Assembly: GCF_020520425.1 (NCBI RefSeq)
Contig: NC_079488.1
Location: 23,066,247 to 23,130,246, forward strand
DNA: 64,000 nt
Direction: 5' to 3'
From: Spinacia oleracea
Lineage: Eukaryota; Streptophyta; Magnoliopsida; Caryophyllales; Amaranthaceae
The notes under the pieces were generated by a model. The model made no database searches. It saw only the letters and a list, made by a program, of their open reading frames with translations, and had not been told where the DNA came from. Shown in pieces: positions 35,839-48,045 of this stretch; within the stretch, counting starts at the first letter, position 1, and each line of letters starts with the position of its first letter. The translations under genes were made by a program, and so were the position numbers.

Positions 35839-36164
35839 CTCCCTCCGTCCCATAATATAGTGCCCGTTTGACCAAAATCACGGTTATTAAGGTAAAGGAT
35901 AACATTGATAATAAAAACAATAATTATTTGTACTTTCAAGATAAAGTACATGTTAGTTGGCTTTTATGGAGAGAGAAATTAAAGATTAAAGGTGTGTACA
36001 TAATAAATAGGTCTAAAAAAGACAAAAATCAAACACATGGGTTGAATAAAAAGTCAAAAAATACAATTTTTAAAGTAAAAATTAATGGTTTAAAATAGAA
36101 ATAGGCACATCATTTAGGGACACCATTTTAGGAAAACAGGCACTATATTATGGGACGGAGGGAG
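35839..36164. mobile_element. Stowaway MITE
   Basis: 326 bp with terminal inverted repeats CTCCCTCCGTCCCATAATAT / matching inverse, flanked by TA on each side. Standard Tc1/mariner-derived MITE of plants. Confidence 0.92.
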
Positions 36165-36221
36165 TACTAAACTCGTGCTAGTCTTTGATTGTTAATATCC
36201 AACCCAAATTCTTATTTACAT

Positions 36222-36509
36222 GGGTGTACGATAAATATTGTACACCGAAGTTAAAGTTGACATAAAATGCTTAAAAATTCCCCTTATATATGTAAAAGTT
36301 ATCTACTTTTTAGTAATAAAAATTTTCATTTTAATAAAAAAATATTTCTTTAAAATCATTAATAATGTATAAAATTAATCATTTAACACTTCAAAATGTT
36401 TATTTATTAACTTTTCTTTTAATAATATAAAAGTTAGAGAAAACTGAGTAAAAGTTAGAGAAAACTGGGTAAAAGTTATGTTGGTGCACAATAAATTTAT
36501 TATACACCT
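36222..36509. mobile_element. MITE with palindromic ends, copy 1
   Basis: The left end GGTGTACGATAAATATTGTA and right end ATAAATTTATTATACACC are each near-palindromes and inverted relative to each other. The interior is very AT-rich with repeated AAAAGTTA motifs. Same family as 62430-62706, in opposite orientation. Confidence 0.6.
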
Positions 36510-37396
36510 TGTTCATGCAAGACCTTTTGAATATCCAAACTACAAGCACATTCAAATTAACCCAAATTACACTTGACCCATTTGTGTAGGCCCGTTTTAA
36601 TTCAATACCCAAAGCACAATGGATAATATAAAGACATCAAACTTATGATAGTTATGATATTCCCTCTATGCGGAACAATTTTCCACACGTAACATATTAA
36701 TAAGTACATTGAAGACTATTCTAACGGACATCGTCTTTCGTAGTAAGCACTTGAATCTTCCACGGACATTGAGGTTGTCTATACAAAATGTTAATGATTA
36801 GTAAGTTATCACCCGACCTTAACAAAGACATCACACATGTTGCTTTCAATGGCTAACAAAGAACCATTACAAAGAGTGATGAGCGAGAAGTGGAGAAGAG
36901 GTTCCAATATTGTAGGTTCATTAACATCATTAATAATTAAGCCAAAGTATCAACTATCAAGTCGTGTTTCTTGCTCGTTCAATAAGGCAACACAAAGTTA
37001 TATGGTTGTTTCATTTACTCAACGTTAAATAAAAGTGGAATGTATTCGATTATTCGAGTAGCCACAATAAAATGGTAAATATCACTGTACATTAGATCTG
37101 ATCCTGACTTTTTTGAGCCATTAATTATGTTGACTTTATATTTTAAAATTTTAATATCTATCAACAAAAAAAGAGAAAATCCTAGTGTATGTGGCTTCAC
37201 TTGTAATTGTGTTTTTCAAGCAGCTTATCAACAATCCTTGTGCATTATACTTATGACTTAGAGATGAATAACAACCATTCACATATCAATTTAGTTCAAT
37301 TTTAGACAGTTAGAACTTTCCTTAGTGATGGGAGCCTTGTAAATTAAGTACGCCCTTTCTTTTAGTTCATTATGAAACATAAAGCAGAGGATTACT
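36510..37396. other. AT-rich spacer before CACTA-2
   Basis: No convincing gene; short frames only. The last three bases, ACT (37394-37396), are the target duplication of CACTA-2. Confidence 0.5.
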
Positions 37397-38034
37397 CACA
37401 TTATAAGAAATGCGTTATTAACGTCTGTACAAAAATCATAGTTAAAATTAAGAAAAACAATAGGTAAAATGTTTACCGACTGCTTAAAGTCGCTAAAGGG
37501 TGATCGTTAAATATTGGGTCCCTAGTTAGAACAAATACCGACTAACAAACTATAGGTGAAATATGTGGACGGAAAAACAAAAAAAATTACCGACCATCTA
37601 AACAATCATCAATTACCCAATAGTCAAGCAAACGACAATTTACTGACGGTAAGTTTAAACCTGGTCGTTAACTATCTCTGAAATTGAACATAAATTTCTT
37701 ATCTTAGTTAAAAACATAAACAGTCAATAAAGAAGGTGATCCGGAAATTTTGCACTATATAAACTACCTGCAGACGGTAATTTTACAATACGGTCGGCAA
37801 AATACTTTTTTTACACAAAATTTTCTGCAATACACTAGAAAAACCTGTTCAAAGTAGTACAGAGTATTAAACATGGTCAGGATCATATTGAACCTGTTCA
37901 AAGTCATACTATTAGATTCATAAATAAACTAGTACTACGAGTTAATATATTTACATACAGTTTGATGTTCCAAAATAAAGGTTACAACTAGTTGTGAGTC
38001 ATAGTTGCTTTGATAAATACTAACTACCAAATTA
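37397..38034 (-). repeat. CACTA-2 left terminus and subterminal repeats
   Basis: Terminal CACATTATAAGAAATGCG followed by spaced copies of ACCGACTGCTTAAA, ACCGACCATC, ACGGTAA and CGGTCGGC-type motifs up to about 37810. No gene; this is the 3' flank of the TNPA-like gene. Confidence 0.8.
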
Positions 38035-41000
38035 TTAACTAGAACATGGTGCTCCACCGCCAGACGGATCTCGAGGGTCTTGTTGTTGAGTGAAAGGGAA
38101 AGAACCACCGCACTGGCTGAGCATCTTAGCGTAGTACTCCATTGCTCTTTTCATCTCGGCAAGATGCTCAGCATTTCTTCTACTATCTTCTTCTCTCTCC
38201 CTTTGCGCCTGAAGCTGTTCTTCTTCTCTCTCCTTTATCATTTGAAGTCGTTCTTCTTCTCTCTCCTTTATCATCTGAAGTCGATTTTCTTCTCTCTCTT
38301 TTAGCATCTGAAGTCGTTCTCTCTCTATCTCAAGCCTTTCTGTCTCAATCTGAGTTCTTTGCCTTTCAAGCTCAATGGATTGTTGAGACAATTGTCGTTG
38401 AGATTCTTCCAACCGCGTTGTAAGTTGAGAAAAAATAGAAGGTGAGTATCTGCTAGACGAACTACCACCCCTTCTCGAAGATCTTGCATAGTATAGATGT
38501 GCACCACTCCCCAAACCAGGAACCTTTCCCTTCTTTCTCCCACCTACCGTTTCAAAGTAGATCTGATTCAGATCTTTATCAATGCCTTTCTCACGGCATT
38601 CAGCAAGTTTCTTCTCGTAGATTTCCTACAAGAATTGAAACAATTAGCAAAGATACATAACAAATATAAGTATAACTTTTCAAAATCTCGCTCGCAAGTT
38701 GAACAAAACAATTATAAGTCATATTTTAACTAAAATGACATATTTCGCTCCAAACTTTCAACTAATAAACGCAAATAACACTACCACAAAAGTGTTAATA
38801 TCCAACGCCTAATTTAACAACGGGCTGAAACGGAACCGCTTTAATTAAAAGTAATTTATAACCTCTCTAGACTTTTCTTCCCCACCTTACCCCACCCCTA
38901 ACAAACTCTCCACTTCAGAGAACATAAAACTGCACGGTAGGAGTTGTGCGATTCCGATCCAAATGTCTCGTGAATTAAAAGGTTTGCTTGAATTCTTAAA
39001 TAATTAGTATATGTTTTGCTAGTATTCTTTCTATTTCTGAACTTGGATCATTCAAGGTATCACCATGTTTGTTTCATTAGGGGTGATTTGTTTAGATTTA
39101 ACTTAATTCAGGTTTTCAAATTGCCACTGCCGCATTACTCAAAATTTTCTCTTTCTCTTTTGTTGAGTTTAATGGATTCTAGGTTCTTTAGATTTGATTT
39201 ATTGTTTTAAACTTTGAATATAATGTACTTTTGGATTTTGATTTTATTCTCTTCTAATGAATGCCGCGTCTGAGAACTCAACATACATATTAGTTAGTGG
39301 AGGTCGTCGTCTCACCGCTAAGGTATATTTGTTTGATTGAAATGTTAATTTTTTTAAGGGTTTGGTATCTCTCTGGGATGATAATTGGTGCTCTGATATG
39401 TCCCTTAGAAAAATGATCCAAGGTCCCCTTCAAAAAGGTGAAGACATTCTTCATGTCAATGCTCTTATCAGAAACGGTAGTGGGATCTTTCTCCCCTCTC
39501 TTTCAACCTCCCTGCTGATGTGGTTCAATTGTGTCTTTCAGTGCAATTTAATGAGCAAGCCCCCTGACTTCTTCTTCTCTCTGTTTACTTCAAATGGAAA
39601 TTTTGATTTTAAAAAGGCTTTGGAATTTTTGCAAACTAATTCCCCTTCCCTTTCTCATGACCTTACTTGGATTTGGAAATCAAATGCTCCTCCTAAGATT
39701 AAATTTTTCCTGTGGTTGGCTTTTTTTGACAGATTACCTTATAAACAATCCCTTCTTGTGAGGCACATTACAAATACAAATAGTTGTAATTGGTGTCAGA
39801 ATACACCTGAGGACACTCTCTGTCCTCAGGGATTGCCACCAAGCAAAAGGGATCTGGGAACTTTTACAAACCCCCACCTGATGACCAAAGCATCACCCTT
39901 CCATGGAATATCTTGTTTGCCTTCGTTTCTTGGAAACTTTGGTTAAAAAGAAATGAAAGCATTTTCTCCCTCACTACTACAGATTCAGGTAGGTGCCTTC
40001 TCGAGGCTCAAGCTTTAGCTTGGGAATTTCATACCTCGAGAAGTTGCAGCTTCCCACACACTCAAGCCCCAAACCCTACAAATCAGCCCACCTGGAAACC
40101 CCCACCCCCACTTTGGCTCAAACTCAATTGTGATGTCTCGTTCACCAAATCTGGTGAAGATGCAGGGATTGGAGGTATTTTTAGAGATAACCAAGGTTCT
40201 TGGAGACTTGGTTACCAACAGAAATGCAGGATAAAATCGACTCTCATGGGAGAAATCAAAGCCATCTATATAGGATTACAAATTATCTGTGACAGAGATT
40301 GGAGAAACATAACCATCTGCTCTAATTCTAAGCAGGCAATAGACGTCATCTTGCAAGACTTGAGTGCAAAGGATGATAATTTTCATATGGGTAAATGCTT
40401 GCAGGGAGCTCTTGAGGCCTATGTTACTCGGACTCTTCGTTTTACCTCAAGTACCCGTGTCGGATCCTCGACACTTGGACATGGGTATGGACACTCCGAC
40501 ACTTCATTTTGGTCTAAAATTAAGGAAATTTTCCTCAATTTAGCCGTGTCGGACACTTGGACAGGTACCCGTATCCGACACTCATACCCGAGTCTGAGTA
40601 ACATAGCTTGAGGCACATGACTAACAACAACATTGAGCTAGAGCAGGGAGCAAGAAGCACAAACAGAGCAGCAGACCTTTTGGCTAAACAATGTAGAAAA
40701 GTGTAAACTCTAGTTATGCTAGACTCATTTTAACTCAAGTCCCTGATTTTGTAGGGAATGTAATCCTGGAGGACAAGCCTCCCTGAACATGTACTTTGTA
40801 CTTCGACTGTTTTTAATTAATTTTGTTCCCTGCTTGCATCAAAAAAAAAAAGCAACTCAGTAATCAAACCCCTACATAATTACTCAAATGGTAAGAAGGC
40901 AGAAGTATCTATGTGAGAGGATAATTGTTTGAGGGTAGTCGCCCTTGTCGGCACGTATAATTTTTACTAGATTTATCTAAAGCAACCGAATTTTTGTACC

Positions 41001-44000
41001 AGCTATCTAGAATTGTTTAGTATAGCTAGGCTAAATGAATTAGAAAGATAATAATCTATTTCCATTCTGTTCTGTATACACTTCTTTCAATTATTTTTAG
41101 ATAAATTAGCCTCATTTGATATGAGAGAGAGTAAACAACTTCTCATACATAACATGTGAAATTGAAATGGATTTTGATTGAATTGAAGGACAACATATCT
41201 TTTCCTGAAAATGTTAGTTTCTAGAGGTTTTAAAATGGATTTATACGATGTACTTGTTACGCTTAGATTCAAGTTCAAGTTGTTTTAGAACTATGTTGTT
41301 CGTCGTGATTTACTCATATAACTGGTACTCAATTCAAATATATAAAAGTACAATAATATAAGTGTTCGTGTATTACTCAATTCAAATATATAAATTTTTT
41401 TATTCCAATAACACAAGGTGTGAAATGACGAGTTGATATGAAAATGCTAGGAATAGAAGGTTCTATAATTAACTTAAAAACATCATAACCGTATTTATTT
41501 GAACTGGTACTCAATCCAGGCCTGTAAGCTCAACTGGTAGAGCAAGGTGCAAATGCACAATGATGTAGGTTCGAGGTTCGAATCCTACATAGGCTATGAA
41601 AATATGTATGTAGTATTTATCTTCTTTTTTAATAGTTGATCATAAAATGAAAATAAATACTACCTCCGTCCCCCATTACTCGTTACACTTATCTTTGAAC
41701 AAAGTTTTAGGTGATAAGTGGTTATTTGGTTATCAATTGTTACTTTATTGAAAACGTAGATGTGATAAGAGTTAGTAGAATATTTTTTTAATTGAATGAG
41801 AGGGGGTGTGGGGCCTGAACTTTTTTTAGTGGGAAGCGAGAGACAATATAATAATGGTGGGGTCATTCCTAATTTAGAAGTGCAACAAGTAATATGGGAC
41901 AGACATAAAAAGAAAGTGTACCAAGTAACGTGGGACGGAGGGAGTAAATAAATAAGTACATTTAACAATGGTTGGGGCAATCATTGTTAAATGATACCCT
42001 CCCTACAACAACGCTTTCATAAACAACGGTCGACAACCGTTGTCTATAGCTACTTTTAACCGTTGTCTATTACAACTTTTGTAGTAATGTAAGTTATTTC
42101 AACTCTATACAAGTTTAGTACACTTAGGGCCCGTTCAGTATCACTGTCAGTTTCCAATTTTTGGTTTTTTGGTTTAGTAAGTCATATAATTTAGATTGAA
42201 TTATAAACTAAAAAATAGTCATACCTATTGTAATCACGTTAATTTTGAAAACTGACAACAAAAAACTGGAAACTATTTTTTGTGGTTTTCGTATTTTGGT
42301 TTTTAGTTTTGTAAAGAACAGAAAACTGGAAACAAAAAACGATACCGAACGAGCCCTTAGTTTTATGTTTCGACAACTCATTCTCACCTATTTTGGTCTA
42401 GTAATGCACATTTAAAGCAATATATGTCATATTTTAAATAAAATTGCTTATGTCGCCCCTAACTTTCAACTAATGAACATAAATAAGTTATTTAAACCCT
42501 ACACAAGTTTAATAAACTTAGTTTTATGCTTCTAAAACTCATTATCACCTACTTTGGTTTAGTTATGCACATTTAAGATTCGATTGATGAATATACATCA
42601 TATTTGGACTAAAATAGTTTATTTCGCTCCTAACTTTCAAATAATGAACCTAACTACGGTATTTAAACCATATACATGTTCAGTAGACTTAGTTTTATGT
42701 TTTTAAAACTCATTCTCACCTAGTTTGGTTAAGTTATACACATTTAAAGCTCGTTAGATGAATATAGGTCATATTTTGACTAAAATGACTTATTTCACTT
42801 CTAACTTTCAACTAATGAACCTAAATAAGTTATTTAAACACTATACATGGTATGTTTCTAAGACTTACTCTCACATACTTTAATCTATTAGTGCACATTA
42901 AGGATCATTTGATGAATATAGGTCATATTTTGACAAAAATGACTTAGTTCGCTTCTAAGTTTCTACTAATAAACCTATATAAGTATTCTAAACCCTATAC
43001 ATGATTAATAGGTTTAATTTTATGACTGTAAAACTCATTCTCACATTCTTTGGTCTAGTGATAAACATTTAAGGCTCGTTTGATGATTATAAATCATATT
43101 TTGACAAAAATAACAATATTTCGCTCCTAACTTTCAACTAATGAACATAAACAAGTTATTAAAACCCCAAAGAAGTATAGAAGACTTAGTTTTATATTTC
43201 CAGGACTCATTTGCACCTACTTTGGTCTAGTTATCCACATTTAAAACTCGATCGATAAATATAGGTCATATTTTGACTAAAATGACTTTTTTCGCTCCAG
43301 ACTTTCAACTAATGGACTTAAATAACTTATTTAAACCCTATACATGGTTAATAGACTTAGTTTTATGTTCTAAAACTCATTTTACTTACTTTGGTACAGT
43401 TATGCGCATTTATGACTCGTTTGATGAATAAAGGTCATCCTTTGACTAAAATGACTTATTTCGCTCCTAACTTTCAACTAATGAACTTAAATAAGTTATT
43501 TAAACCATATACAGGTTTAGTAGGCTTAGTATTATGTTTCAAAGTCTCATTGTCACGTTGGTCTAATTATGCACATTCAAAGCTCGTTTGATAAAATAGG
43601 TCATATTTTGACTAAAATAACTTAGTTTGCACCTAAAATTTTTACAAAAATAAATTACTTAAATACTATACAAGTTAAGTAGACTTAGTTTTATGTTTCT
43701 AAAACTCACTCTCACCTACTTTGGTCTAGTTATACACATTTAAAGCTCGTTTGATGAATATTATTCAAATTTTGACTAAAATGGCTTTTTTCGCTTCTAA
43801 ATTTCAAATAATGAACCAAAATAAATTATTTGAACCCTACACATGTTTAGTAGACATACTTTTATGTTATAAGACTCAATCTCACATACTTTGGTCTAGT
43901 AAGGCACATTAAGGATCGTTTGTCGAATATAGGTCATATTTTGACTAAAATGACTTAGTTCGTATCTAACTTGCCACTAATGAATCTAAATAAGTTATTT

Positions 44001-47000
44001 AAACCCCAAACAAATTTAGTAGATTTAGTTTTAAGTTTCCAAGACTCAATTGCACCTACTTTGGTCTAGTTACGCACATTTAAGGCTCGATTGATAAACT
44101 TAGGTCATATTTTGACTAAAATAGCTTATATCACTCCTAACTTTCAACTAATGAACCTAAATAAGTTAATCAAACCATATACATGTTTATTAGACTTAGT
44201 TTTATGTTTCTAAAATTCATTTTCACTTACTTTCGTCTAATTATGCACATTTAAAACTCGTTTGATGAATATAGGTCATATTTTGACCAAAATGGCTTAT
44301 TTCGCACCTAGCTTTCAACTAAAGAATCTAAATAGGTTATTTAAACTCTATACATGTTTAGTAGACTTAGTTCTATGTTTTAAGACTCATTCTCAACTAC
44401 TTTGGTGTAGTTATGCACATTTAATAATTTTACTAAAATGACTTGGTTTGCTTCTAACTTTTAACTATTGTACCTAAATAAGTTATCTAAACCTTATACA
44501 TATATAGCAACCTTATTTTTATGTTTCTAAGACGTATTCTCACTTACTTTAGTCTAGTTATACACATTTAACGCTCGTTTGATGAATATAAAGTCATGTT
44601 TTTTTTTACTAAAATGGCTTATTTCGCTATTAACTTTCAACTACTGAACCTAAACTAGTTATTTAACCTTATACAAGTTTAGTGACTTCATTTTATGTTT
44701 TAAGACTCATTCTCACCTACTTTAGTCTAGTTATGTACATTTAATGCTTGTTTGATGAATATAAATCATATTTTGACTAAAATAACTTATTTCGCTTTTA
44801 AATTTCAACTAATGAACCTAAATATGTTATTTAAACCCTATACATATTTAGTACACTTAGTTTTATGTTTCTAAATGTCATTCTCACCTAGGGATGTAAA
44901 TTGGATGGACTGGATTGGACTTTACCAAGTCCAAATCTAATCCAAATTATTTTGGACTTGGATAATTGAGTCTGAGTCCAATCCAGTCCGATCCATATAA
45001 TTTTTTTTTTGTCAAAATCAAGTCCAATCCGATCCGAATTCTTTTTACGAAAAAAAACTTTATGTTTATTAAAAATAAGATTAAACTCAAATGGTTTGAA
45101 CACTAACTTTATGACACATAAAATAAAATACTCCCTCCGTCCCTAAATACTCGCCCACTTTCCTTATAATGTCGTACCTTAATACTCGCCCCATTTCTAT
45201 AAGTGGCATACTTTTACTAATATTATATCATTTCTCTCACTTAACTATGGACCCACATATATTCCTACTTCCTAAAAAAAGATTAAAAAATTCGACCCTT
45301 CCCCCACTCTTTTATTAGACACATTTATCACTAACTATATTATAAAAAATATTCCACTATCAACTACCACCTAATAAATTAATACGTCAATTAAATTGCT
45401 TAAAACTCTGTATCGGTCAAAATGGGGTGAGTATTAAGGGATGGATGGAATATACAAGTATTAAATATTGGGTATGGAATCCTTAAACGCCTATAACTAC
45501 AAGTCACTCTTTTATAAAGGAAAAATAAATAGCCAGAATTTAGTTATGTAATAAATATAATTGCAAATAACAATATGTCTTACACATCTAAATACTTATC
45601 CGAAAAAGTTTTAAGTTCTTAAAAAAAAAAAAAAAATTAAAATATATTAAAGCTCAATAATCAACCATCACAACCAACAAGAGAAAGCGAAAGAGAAAGA
45701 GGGTGAGAGAATATTTTTGGGATATGAGTGTTATATGGAGTGTAACATTTGGTTGTTTTTTATTGCACATAGTAAATAAAGTCTCAAAAATAACATATTT
45801 CACAATAGTTTCTAAAATTAAATATGTTTATATAAAAAAAAATTCAAGACTTTGGACTTAATTGGATTTTTTGACTCCAAAGGTTGAGTCAAATCCAATC
45901 CAAAAATAATTGGACTTGAAAATTTGAGTCCGAGTCCGATCCAAAAATTTCAAGTTTGATCCACTTTGGACTAAATTGGGTTTTTGGACTGTATTGGACT
46001 TTGGACTTTTCTCAATCCACTTACACCCTTATTATAGCCTACTTTGGTCTAGTTATGCACATTTAAGTCTCTTTTTGAGGAATATTATACATTGACTAAA
46101 ATGGCTTATTTTGCTCTTAACCTTCAACTAATGAACCTAGTAAGTTATTTAAACCCTATACATGTTTTAAACTTAGTTGTATGTTTCTAAGACTAATTTT
46201 CACCTACATTGGTCTAGCTATGCACATTTAAGACTCGTTTGATGAAATATAGGTCATATTTTGACTAAAATGACTTATTTTGGTCTCAACTTTCAATTAA
46301 TCAATCTAAATAAACTACTTAAACCTATATATGTTTAGTAGACTTAGTTTTATGTTATTAAAAGTCATTTTCTCTTACTTTGGTCTAGTTATGCACATTT
46401 AAGGCTCGTTTGACGAATATAGCTCGTTTGACGAATATAGGTCCTACTTTGACTAAAATGACTTATTTCGCACCTAATTTTCAACTAATGACCTAAATAA
46501 GGTATTTAAACACTATTTATGTTTAGTGGACTTAGTTTTATGTTTCTAAAACTCATTCTGACTTACTTTAGTCTAGTTATGCACATTTAAGATTCGATTG
46601 ATGAATATACATCATATTTGGACTAAAATAGTTTATTTCGCTCCTAACTTTCAAATAATGAACCTAACTACGGTATTTAAACCATATACATGTTTAGTAG
46701 ACTTAGTTTTAAGTTTATAAGACTTATTATCACCTACTTTGGTCTAATTATACACATTTAAGGCTCGTTTAGTAAATATAAGTCATATTTGAATCTACTA
46801 AAATAAATAAATAAATAATAAAAGAAATAAATTACCTTGATCTTTTTTGATTTACCACTACAAGGTACTTTCCCTTTACCAAGTATCTCCTTCGTGTGCG
46901 TCTTCAGGTATAAATCACCGGCGGTAGGCATTACACCTCCACTTTTTTTCGCCTTAGTATAAAATGCATTTGTGTTAGTATTCAAAGCAGCATTACGTCC

Positions 47001-47881
47001 AATAAAGTTATCTACTTATTATTACACTTACCATCTTTTTTGCATGTTCAGTTGTGGAAATCGAACCTTGGAAATGTGATGGTTCAACTGTGTTGGATAA
47101 TGAACCCCCTCTCCTATTCTTCTTAGCCTGCTCCGACTTCTTCTTAAAATCATCATCCACCTCTATATTTTTCATCATTTCTGCATGAACTTCTTCAGAC
47201 ATCCATCCTGGCTTAACACCATTCATCTTTTTTGTCACATAGTTATGCAAGTCCTTCAGTCGGAGACCAGCTTTAAAGTGGTACTCATGCACAGCCTCAT
47301 TATCAAACTCAGCCCGCCATTTAAATTTCCGCTACAAAAAAAATCAGGATAAAGGGAAATTTTGTTTTGTTAGGAATATAGGAAGTTGGTGAAATAAAAA
47401 GTTATTTGTAAAATAATATTAAAATAATTAAACCTTGAACAGATTGAACCAATGGTTTCTAGTATGCTCATCAACTTCTGAATAATTCTTCCATGGGTGA
47501 GTGAAATACTTCTGGAAGGTTTTAGTACAACCTCTGGAGACAGTACTATGATCAAACCTTACATAATGATATAAATAGGAAAAAGAACAAGTAACGTTAA
47601 TTTACAAAATTCATATATAGACATGAGATTAGATAATTAAAATAGAACCTTTAAAGTTAATCTTACCAAAGTCCGCCTGGTGTCAACCAAATCACTTCAG
47701 AATCATCATTTTCTTGGGTTTCGGGCACAATCTCTTGAGAATCTAGACCTTGAATCTCGTCATCATCATGCACCTCATCCTGCGTAGGTTGTGTGACGCG
47801 TGGAGTACGTCGACCACGACCACGACCCCGACCACGACTAAGATTTCGGTCGCCTCCTGAACTTTCTCCTCGATAGGACAT
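38035..47881 (-). CDS. TNPA-like second protein of CACTA-2
   Basis: Five exons: 47881-47667, 47557-47434, 47331-47032, 46952-46836, 38625-38035; phases agree and the sum is 1347 nt (448 aa plus stop). Start is the ATG at 47881. Order: a basic RGRGRGRGRR tract and acidic stretch (residues ~15-70), a helical region with WKNYSEVDEHTRNHWF (~95-112), the conserved plant transposase (Ptta/En/Spm) segment around GDLYLKTHTK (~225) and GKVPGLGSGAHLYYA (~285), then a long Glu/Arg coiled coil with repeated ERLQMIKEREEE units (~335-400). In En/Spm the corresponding protein binds subterminal repeats in the nucleus and assists transposase. The last intron is 8.2 kb. Exon calls rest on GT/AG sites, frame and family similarity. 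Confidence 0.85.
39360..40851 (+). mobile_element. 5'-truncated LINE (plant L1-type), interrupted
   Basis: A remnant of ORF2 C-terminus only. Frames: 39362-39946 with a reverse-transcriptase zinc-binding region (TWIWKSNAPPKIKFFLW, then CNWC), and 39913-40420 with an RNase H-like domain (LKLNCDVSF, GIGGIFRDNQG, MGEIKAIYIGLQ). The two lie in different frames, so at least one frameshift near 39820-39940 is present. Reverse-transcriptase core and ORF1 are absent. The 3' end has a T-rich stretch and an 11-A tail at 40841-40851. A hAT-like MITE sits at 40419-40606. The 5' boundary is approximate and no clear target duplication was found. Confidence 0.82.
40419..40606. mobile_element. hAT-like MITE inside the LINE
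   Basis: 188 bp with inverted ends CTATGTTACTCGGACTC / GAGTCTGAGTAACATAG and an 8-bp duplication CTTGAGGC at 40411-40418 and 40607-40614. Internal GTGTCGGA/TCCGACAC repeats. An 8-bp target site points to hAT. Confidence 0.88.
41519..41597 (+). tRNA. tRNA-like sequence (pseudo-tRNA or SINE head)
   Basis: A-box-like AAGCTCAACTGGTAGAGC at 41526-41543 and a perfect B box GGTTCGAATCC at 41575-41585. GCCT at 41520 can pair with AGGC near 41590. The acceptor stem has extra bases, and the anticodon loop lacks the expected T33, so I cannot assign an isotype. No poly-A tail follows. More likely a decayed tRNA or SINE promoter than a working tRNA gene. Confidence 0.4.
41660..41944. mobile_element. Stowaway MITE in CACTA-3
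   Basis: 285 bp, ends CTACCTCCGTCCC / GGGACGGAGGGAG, flanked by TA. Confidence 0.9.
42127..42356. mobile_element. PIF/Harbinger-type MITE, copy 1
   Basis: 230 bp, GGGCCCGTTCAGTATC...GATACCGAACGAGCCC, flanked by TTA (42124-42126, 42357-42359). It interrupts a unit of the tandem array. Same family as 63736-63959. Confidence 0.88.
44891..46029. mobile_element. ~1.1-kb TIR element in the tandem array
   Basis: Left edge GGGATGTAAATTGGATGGAC; right edge (inverse) reads AGGGTGTAAGTGGATTGAG. Both edges are followed inward by repeated TTGGACT/AGTCCAA motifs. It splits an array unit and itself contains a Stowaway MITE (45131-45450). No transposase and no clean target duplication. Probably hAT-related and non-autonomous. 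Confidence 0.65.
45131..45450. mobile_element. Diverged Stowaway MITE
   Basis: Starts CTCCCTCCGTCCC after TA; the right end is a diverged GGGATGGATGGAA before TA. About 320 bp, nested in the 44891-46029 element. Confidence 0.75.
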
Positions 47882-48045
47882 CTATATATTTAGTAAACCA
47901 CAAACCTAACATTACCATTTATAAAAAGTAGCGCTGGGTTACTACAATGTAATTACCTACTAACAAGTAAATGCTTAGTAACTATGTTATATCAAAGTTT
48001 GCTTCATAAAAATATATTATACGTTTTACATTTATATTAATATTT

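Larger units (their letters stand above)
38779..42089. mobile_element. CACTA-3: non-autonomous CACTA-like element in the array
   Basis: Left end CACTACCACAAAAGTGTTAA, right end (inverse) CATTACTACAAAAGTTGTAA, flanked by TAA at 38776-38778 and 42090-42092. Subterminal ACAACGG/CCGTTGT repeats lie near both ends. 3311 bp including a LINE (from about 39360), a Stowaway MITE and a tRNA-like stretch; no transposase of its own was seen. It interrupts one unit of the tandem array. Confidence 0.8.
38640..46830. repeat. ~170-bp tandem (satellite-like) array inside the CACTA-2 intron
   Basis: Units share blocks such as TTTTGACTAAAATGACTTAT, TTTCGCTCCTAACTTTCAAC and TTTGGTCTAGTTATGCACAT. The spacing of the TTGAC block is mostly 164-172 bp from 42777 onwards, with a few shorter or longer steps. 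About 20 units remain at 38640-38778, 42090-42126, 42360-44890 and 46030-46780; the gaps are inserted elements. Units are by eye roughly 80-90% alike. No coding potential. Confidence 0.9.

Noticed and set aside
34811-37396. Saccharopine dehydrogenase exons downstream of LKR
   Set aside because: I looked for the expected SDH blocks on the + strand and saw none; only MITEs and AT-rich spacer are present.
38640-46830. CRISPR-like array of direct repeats
   Set aside because: Units are ~170 bp, contiguous and degenerate, without unique spacers, in a eukaryotic transposon intron.
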